Below, piece by piece: positions 7,194 through 10,416 of a stretch of 10,416 nt of DNA (its first letter is position 1; each line of letters begins with the position of its first letter). The DNA lies in assembly GCA_050944915.1 (NCBI GenBank), contig JBMNRY010000071.1:1-10416 (forward strand), read 5' to 3'. The notes beneath the pieces were generated by a model. The model was given only the letters and a program-made list of their open reading frames with translations. It did not search any database and was not told the DNA's origin. The DNA is from JBMNRY01 sp050944915. Its GTDB lineage: Bacteria; Bacillota; Limnochordia; JAAZLZ01. A program made the position numbers and the translations under genes.

Positions 7194-8987
7194 CTAATAT
7201 AATTCGATAGGGTCCTCCCTTTGGATTTGGCTGAAGGCCTGGCGCATCTGGAAGGCCAATTCATCTAACCGCTGGCGGACTTGGGCCTTGGATTCCGAAA
7301 GCAAGAGGATCTCGGCCAAATTGCCCTCCAAGGATTTCTTCGTCGCTAAATTGGCGACGATGGTGTCCAGCTCACCGATGACCATTTCAAACATACCGAT
7401 TTTCTCGTGGAGGAGATATAGAATGTGTTCTTCGATGGTCCCCGCGGTCACCAGGTTATAGATTTTTACATCGTGTCTCTGTCCCAGCCGGTGGAGGCGG
7501 CCAATGCGCTGTTCCAACCGCATGGGATTCCAGGGTAGATCGTAGTTCACCAAATGGTGGCAGAATTGGAAGTTTATCCCTTCTCCACCACATTCGGTGC
7601 TGACCATGATTTGGGCGTGGTTTTGGAATAGGTTTCGGATCCACTCTTTCCGCCCCGGGGAGAGGCCGCCATCGAAGCCGACGGTGGTAAATCCAGCCTG
7701 TTCTAAATGATGGCGTAAATAGATCTGGGTCGCTCGGTATTCGGTAAAGATGATGATCTTTTCATCGATACGGCCCGCCAATTCCTCCAACAACTGGAGT
7801 TTTGACCCTTTGCCTACTTGTGCTGCTAGCTCGATCAAACGGTTCCTTTCCTCTTCGTCGCCCTTTAGTTTCTCGAGGGTACAAGCGGCGGCATAGGCGC
7901 TAGAGCAGACTTCCCGCTGGAGGGTGATCAAAGGCAGTGGGTTTTGTCCCCACTGGAGGCGACGGCGGAACTCGTTTCGGACATAGTCCGTCACCTGGTC
8001 GTAGAGTTCCCGCTCGGGAGGGGTCAATTCCACCACATAGTTTTCCACGATCCTTTTGGGCAATTTGATCCCTTGGCTACCCCGACGATTGCGGATCATA
8101 ATCTGATCCAGTAGGGGCCTTAGTTGAGTGGTATTCTTCGGCTTGCGTTTATCGGCCACATAATTCTTCTTGAACTGGCGGTAGGTTCCCAGCTGACCGG
8201 GCCGCAGCAGGTTGATGAGGTTGAATAATTCCTTCAAGTCGTTTTGGACCGGTGTGGCCGTTAATAGTAAACAGTATTTCTTTTTGATGCCGTTGACCAA
8301 TTGCCAGTTCTGGGAACGTTCGTTCTTGAGTTTATGGGCCTCATCGACGATGAGCAAATCGTAATCTTGTTGCAATATGATTTCCCGATGGGGAGACCGC
8401 TTTGCTGTATCTAAGGAGGCGATGAGGAGGTCGAAGGCTTCCCAATCGGTTTTGTTTCTCTGTAACCAGGGGTTGAGAAGAAATTTCTCTTTTAACTCGT
8501 GATACCATTGGAAGCAAAGGGTTGCCGGCGTGAGAATTAGGGCTTTGCGGACTAAGCCCCGTAAAATGTATTCCTTGAGGATCATCCCCGCTTCGATGGT
8601 CTTGCCTAAGCCTACCTCGTCGGCCAAGATGGCCCGCCCTCGCATTCTATTGACCACTTTGTCTAAAGCTGCCAATTGATGGGGGTAGGGGATGACTCCG
8701 ATTTGACGCCAATGGTGTTCCAAATGGCGGGGGCAACGGAGGGTACCTGGATCCTGGTTACAACGTTGGGCTTGCCAATAGAGGAGGAATTCCCTCCAGG
8801 GGATCCACTCCCGCTGCCTAAGGGCCATGATGATATTTTGGAGTCCACTTTGGGAGTAGTGGAGGAAGTAGAGATTGTCGATCAACTCCCCGGGGGACAG
8901 GATTTCCTGGGGTGGTTTTTCGATGGTCTGCCAGTTAAAGGTCATAATGGGTACGGTGATGGGGAAAAGTTCAAATCCTAGTTCCAT
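7194..8987 (-). CDS. yqhH: SNF2-family ATPase/helicase, module B (YqhH-like)
   Basis: This 597-aa SNF2-type translocase has a full motif set: YPHQ (101-104), motif I DEVGLGKTIEAG (123-134), motif II DEAH (215-218), motif III TATP (243-246), motif V STECGGEGINFQ (463-474) and motif VI QRIGRLHRLGQ (493-503). The N-terminal 95 or so residues are not recognised and differ from helicase A; they include a C76/C85 pair too sparse to call a metal site. After lobe 2 only a short helical tail remains, and the C-terminal region of a RapA-type protein is absent. ATG 8987 lies 7 nt after AAGGAG (9000-8995). The gene leads a two-gene minus-strand operon with the YqhG-like partner. The order matches B. subtilis yqhH-yqhG as recalled. 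Probable role: ATP-driven remodelling of a nucleoprotein or transcription complex; substrate unknown. No convincing sigma-A promoter was found in the 65 bp upstream. Confidence 0.92.
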   Translation of the reverse strand: MELGFELFPITVPIMTFNWQTIEKPPQEILSPGELIDNLYFLHYSQSGLQNIIMALRQREWIPWREFLLYWQAQRCNQDPGTLRCPRHLEHHWRQIGVIPYPHQLAALDKVVNRMRGRAILADEVGLGKTIEAGMILKEYILRGLVRKALILTPATLCFQWYHELKEKFLLNPWLQRNKTDWEAFDLLIASLDTAKRSPHREIILQQDYDLLIVDEAHKLKNERSQNWQLVNGIKKKYCLLLTATPVQNDLKELFNLINLLRPGQLGTYRQFKKNYVADKRKPKNTTQLRPLLDQIMIRNRRGSQGIKLPKRIVENYVVELTPPERELYDQVTDYVRNEFRRRLQWGQNPLPLITLQREVCSSAYAAACTLEKLKGDEEERNRLIELAAQVGKGSKLQLLEELAGRIDEKIIIFTEYRATQIYLRHHLEQAGFTTVGFDGGLSPGRKEWIRNLFQNHAQIMVSTECGGEGINFQFCHHLVNYDLPWNPMRLEQRIGRLHRLGQRHDVKIYNLVTAGTIEEHILYLLHEKIGMFEMVIGELDTIVANLATKKSLEGNLAEILLLSESKAQVRQRLDELAFQMRQAFSQIQREDPIELY

Positions 8988-8994
8988 TCCATTG

Positions 8995-9040
8995 CTCCTT
9001 TAGGGGATATTGCTACTGTATGAGTGTACCCCGGAAGGAG
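8995..9040 (-). promoter_or_regulatory. Leader hairpin hiding the ribosome site of helicase operon B
   Basis: On the minus strand CTCCTTCCGGGG (9040-9029) faces CCCCTAAAGGAG (9006-8995): 6 bp, a symmetric 2x2 internal loop (CC/TA), then 4 GC pairs, closing a 22-nt loop. The 3' arm contains the AAGGAG ribosome site of the helicase gene (start 8987). If the transcript begins upstream of 9040, folding would reduce translation of the operon. This is inferred from sequence only. Confidence 0.45.
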
Positions 9041-9056
9041 GGCCTTTATAGCTGGC

Positions 9057-9083
9057 AAAAAAGCGCCCCTTGGGGCGCTTTTT
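9057..9083 (-). terminator. Intrinsic terminator of the VOC gene, bidirectional in form
   Basis: AAGCGCCC and GGGCGCTT (9061-9080) form a strong 8-bp stem with a 4-nt loop. It is flanked by six A on the left and five T on the right, so it has a U-tract when read on either strand. It lies 12 bp past the minus-strand VOC stop and would insulate the downstream helicase operon from VOC transcription. Confidence 0.93.
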
Positions 9084-9094
9084 GAGAAGGACCA

Positions 9095-9484
9095 TTAGTC
9101 TCGCTGGGACAATTCGATGCGGGTTCTATCGGGTCCTTCGATGTAGGCGATTTTCAGCCCTGGTCGCACCGTCGTCGGTTCTTCGATGATGGGCACGTTT
9201 TTGGCCCTCAATTCAGCCACGGCAGCATCGAGATCATCGACTTGAAAACCGAAATGGTCTAGGCCGAAGCGGGGATTGATGTCGGCGGGCACCACCGATT
9301 CTTCCCCTTCCAGTTGGCCGAAAAGGAAGAAAATTGTTCCATTGATATCTAAGTAGTAGACCTTGGAGCCGCGAAAACTGCCTTCGTAAGTGATTTTAGC
9401 CCCGAGGACATCGCAATACCAGCGGGCCGTTGCTTCCACATCGGCGCTTTTGAGATGAATATGATCACAACGAAACTGTTGCAT
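9095..9484 (-). CDS. VOC-family (glyoxalase/bleomycin-resistance fold) protein
   Basis: This is a 129-aa single-domain vicinal-oxygen-chelate protein made of two beta-alpha-beta-beta-beta modules. Module 1 opens with FRCDHIHLKSADVEATARWY and continues to GTIFFLF (49-55). Module 2 opens with GLDHFGFQVDDLDAAVAEL (74-92) and ends with IAYIEGPDRTRIELSQ (112-127). Likely metal ligands are H8 or H10, H77 and E124, the usual VOC positions, so a metal-dependent enzyme is plausible. The substrate cannot be read from the sequence: glyoxalase I, fosfomycin-type transferases, dioxygenases and epimerases share the fold. The start is ATG 9484, with AAGGAG (9497-9492) 7 nt upstream. The frame stays open to 9592, but that extension lacks VOC sequence and has no better ribosome site. 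It is monocistronic: a terminator follows, and csp diverges on the other side. Confidence 0.9.
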   Translation of the reverse strand: MQQFRCDHIHLKSADVEATARWYCDVLGAKITYEGSFRGSKVYYLDINGTIFFLFGQLEGEESVVPADINPRFGLDHFGFQVDDLDAAVAELRAKNVPIIEEPTTVRPGLKIAYIEGPDRTRIELSQRD

Positions 9485-9532
9485 GATGAAACTCCTTTCC
9501 CCATAAGTGGTAAAAATGTATTCGACAGGGAA

Positions 9533-9547
9533 GAAAGGAATCCTTTC
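9533..9547 (-). promoter_or_regulatory. 15-bp palindrome upstream of the VOC gene
   Basis: GAAAGGA-A-TCCTTTC is a perfect 7-1-7 palindrome about 50 bp before the VOC start. It could be a repressor operator. As RNA, the minus-strand transcript could instead pair CCTTTC (9538-9533) with GAAAGG (9499-9494) next to the VOC ribosome site, helped by CCC/GGG (9530-9528 with 9502-9500). The roles are exclusive guesses, and no clear -35/-10 was identified nearby. Confidence 0.3.
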
Positions 9548-9596
9548 ACCATCCAGCGGTGTTGTCGGAATTGTCGCTAAAGTTAAAGGCATCGCC

Positions 9597-9625
9597 TTGG
9601 CAATGAGGCCTTTGTAGGATATACT
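9597..9625 (+). promoter_or_regulatory. Sigma-A-type promoter of csp
   Basis: TTGGCA (9597-9602) and TATACT (9620-9625) each match the consensus hexamers at 5 of 6 positions, with an ideal 17-bp spacer. Transcription would start near 9632, giving a leader of about 108 nt before the csp ATG. It is the best promoter in the window. Confidence 0.75.
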
Positions 9626-9631
9626 GAAACT

Positions 9632-9739
9632 AGCTGCACCAAAAAACTAGGATGGCCTAGGATTAACTTCCTAATCACCGGTGATAATAAAGGGGACAGA
9701 GCCCCTGTCGGAATAAGTTGATTAGGAGGAATTACTTGC
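9632..9739 (+). promoter_or_regulatory. Structured 5' leader of the cold-shock gene
   Basis: The leader contains a CTAGG/CCTAG hairpin (9647-9660). An 11-bp helix (10 Watson-Crick, 1 wobble) between 9667-9677 and 9719-9729 hides the GGAGG ribosome site. Enclosed in it is a GACAG/CTGTC (9695-9709) or GGGG/CCCC (9692-9705) hairpin. A competing small hairpin, GATTA 9661-9665 with TAATC 9672-9676, would use the same anti-SD bases and free the site. Long switching leaders are established for cspA in E. coli; the mechanism here is inferred. Confidence 0.55.
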
Positions 9740-9940
9740 ATGGCCAGAGGTACGGTAAAATGGTTTAGCAACGAAAAGGGTTATGGTTTTATCGAACAGG
9801 AAAATGGGGAGGACGTTTTCGTCCATTTTTCTGCAATTCAAGGGGAAGGGTTCAAAAGCCTTGATGAGGGTGCAGAGGTCGAATTCGATATTGTGAGCGG
9901 TGAACGGGGCCCACAGGCTGTTAATGTGGTCAAGGTTTAA
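9740..9940 (+). CDS. csp: Cold-shock protein (CspA/CspB family)
   Basis: This is a 66-aa single cold-shock domain, the standard length for the family. It is a five-stranded OB-fold that binds single-stranded RNA and DNA and acts as an RNA chaperone in the cytoplasm. The opening MARGTVKWFSNEKGYGFI carries RNP1 (KGYGFI, 13-18), and RNP2 is VFVHF (26-30). The surface aromatics W8, F9, Y15, F17, F27, H29 and F30 are all in place, and the C-terminus GPQAVNVVKV is typical. The start is ATG 9740, with GGAGGA at 9725-9730 placed 9 nt upstream. It has its own promoter (9597-9625), a structured leader and a downstream hairpin terminator, so it is probably monocistronic and controlled largely at the leader RNA. 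Which Csp paralogue it is, and whether it is actually cold-induced, cannot be told from sequence. Confidence 0.97.
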   Translation: MARGTVKWFSNEKGYGFIEQENGEDVFVHFSAIQGEGFKSLDEGAEVEFDIVSGERGPQAVNVVKV

Positions 9941-9970
9941 GACCGCGATATAGGACGTTCGAGACCGAAG

Positions 9971-10009
9971 GTACCCTGGGTCGATGCGGCCCGGGGTATT
10001 CTTAATTTG
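9971..10009 (+). terminator. Probable intrinsic terminator after csp
   Basis: GTACCCTGGGTC (9971-9982) pairs with GGCCCGGGGTAT (9988-9999) over 12 bp including three G-U pairs, with a 5-nt loop. It is followed by TCTTAATTT, an interrupted U-tract. It should end csp transcription, perhaps incompletely. The rimO ribosome site begins at 10011, leaving no room for a promoter between them, so rimO depends on readthrough or on a promoter within or near csp. Confidence 0.65.
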
Positions 10010-10024
10010 AAGGAGGTTTAGGCC

Positions 10025-10416
10025 ATGGCTCTAAAGGTGGGAGTTGTCTCGCTAGGTTGTGCCAAAAATCTGGTCGATACAGAGATTGGACTCGGTGCCC
10101 TAGAAAGGGCAGGTTTTATCCTCACCAATCAGGAAACCGATGCCGATATTCTTATTGTTAATACGTGTACCTTCATCGATGCGGCTAAAGAGGAATCATT
10201 AGCAACCATTAGGGAGCTGGCTCAGTACAAAGAAAGGGGAACCTGTCGGGCCCTGATCGTGGTCGGATGTCTCGGTCAGAGATACCGGGAAGGACTGTTG
10301 GAGGAGATCCCGGCTATCGATGCCGTTTTAGGTACCGGGGATATCCACCGGTTGCCCCAAGTGATTCAACAAACCTTAGCCGGAGAGAGACTGGCTTTGA
10401 TTGGGGAACCAAAGAA
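10025..10416 (+). CDS. rimO: Ribosomal protein S12 methylthiotransferase RimO, N-terminal part (runs off window)
   Basis: RimO is a radical-SAM enzyme with two 4Fe-4S clusters that methylthiolates a conserved Asp of ribosomal protein S12. The first 130 codons are present, covering the N-terminal UPF0004 (MTTase) domain and stopping before the radical-SAM CxxxCxxC motif, which lies outside the window. The opening VGVVSLGCAKNLVDTE is the RimO signature. The three cysteines expected to bind the auxiliary cluster are at C12, C48 (NTCTFIDAAKEES) and C82 (VGCLGQRY). The LGCAKNLVD wording separates RimO from MiaB and MtaB, whose equivalents read differently. The start is ATG 10025, with AGGAGG (10011-10016) 8 nt upstream. 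It is co-directional with csp, but a probable terminator lies between them. The 3' end and downstream partners are not visible. Confidence 0.95.
   Translation, partial: MALKVGVVSLGCAKNLVDTEIGLGALERAGFILTNQETDADILIVNTCTFIDAAKEESLATIRELAQYKERGTCRALIVVGCLGQRYREGLLEEIPAIDAVLGTGDIHRLPQVIQQTLAGERLALIGEPK

Noticed and set aside
3687..8987. Phage-defence island built around the two SNF2 helicases
   Set aside because: No nuclease, methyltransferase, phospholipase-D, integrase or other effector is present, and the flanking genes (murC, csp, rimO) are core. A housekeeping remodeler is the simpler reading, though defence is not excluded.
8978..8992. Four-codon reading frame (M-E-W-N-stop) overlapping the helicase B start on the minus strand
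   Set aside because: Its ATG is only 2 nt from the ribosome site, while the helicase ATG at 8987 has proper spacing. It is probably chance.
9485..9592. N-terminal extension of the VOC frame back to 9592
   Set aside because: The VOC fold starts at the ATG at 9484, which has a well-placed AAGGAG. The extension is low-complexity, unlike the family, and would run through the leader palindrome.
9692..9709. GGGGACAGAGCCCCTGTC taken as a csp-upstream terminator or dispersed repeat
   Set aside because: No U-tract follows it, and there is no second copy in the window. It fits better as an internal hairpin of the csp leader.

Overview
The window looks like chromosome from a spore-forming Bacillota (Firmicutes), probably a deep-branching clostridial or Limnochordia-type lineage of moderate GC. 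The reasons are a SpoIIP-type sporulation hydrolase, strong AGGAGG-type ribosome sites, a TTG start, a UPF0182 protein, and paired SNF2/YqhG-type genes resembling Bacillus yqhH-yqhG. The species cannot be named from the sequence. No rRNA, tRNA, CRISPR array, transposase or phage gene is visible.

Layout. 1-1348 (+) is the 3' part of a UPF0182 membrane-protein gene (soluble domain). 1438-2223 (+) is a small membrane-anchored SpoIIP-like protein. 2291-3697 (+) is murC, which overlaps by 11 bp an SNF2 helicase gene (3687-5393). That in turn overlaps by 1 bp an accessory gene (5393-6460) encoding a RapA-C/YqhG-like region, a coiled coil and a zinc ribbon. On the minus strand, converging on these, lie a second SNF2 helicase (8987-7194) and a YqhG-like partner (7181-6426). 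The two accessory genes overlap tail to tail by 35 bp. Further right are a minus-strand VOC (glyoxalase-fold) gene (9484-9095) with a strong terminator, a plus-strand cold-shock gene (9740-9940) with a good sigma-A promoter and a long structured leader, and the start of rimO (10025 to the edge).

The most striking content is the mirror-image pair of helicase plus accessory modules at 3687-8987. Each helicase lacks the C-terminal region of RapA/HepA, and each is followed at once by a gene whose product resembles that region. The modules therefore read as two paralogous split RapA-like remodelers. One has gained a zinc ribbon and is translationally tied to murC. RNA polymerase recycling is a reasonable guess, but the sequence does not prove a target.

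A second pattern is in the leaders. Before the SpoIIP-like gene, murC, the minus-strand helicase operon, csp and (more weakly) the VOC gene, an upstream segment can pair with the ribosome-binding site. The csp leader shows two mutually exclusive foldings, as expected for a temperature-responsive or switching leader.
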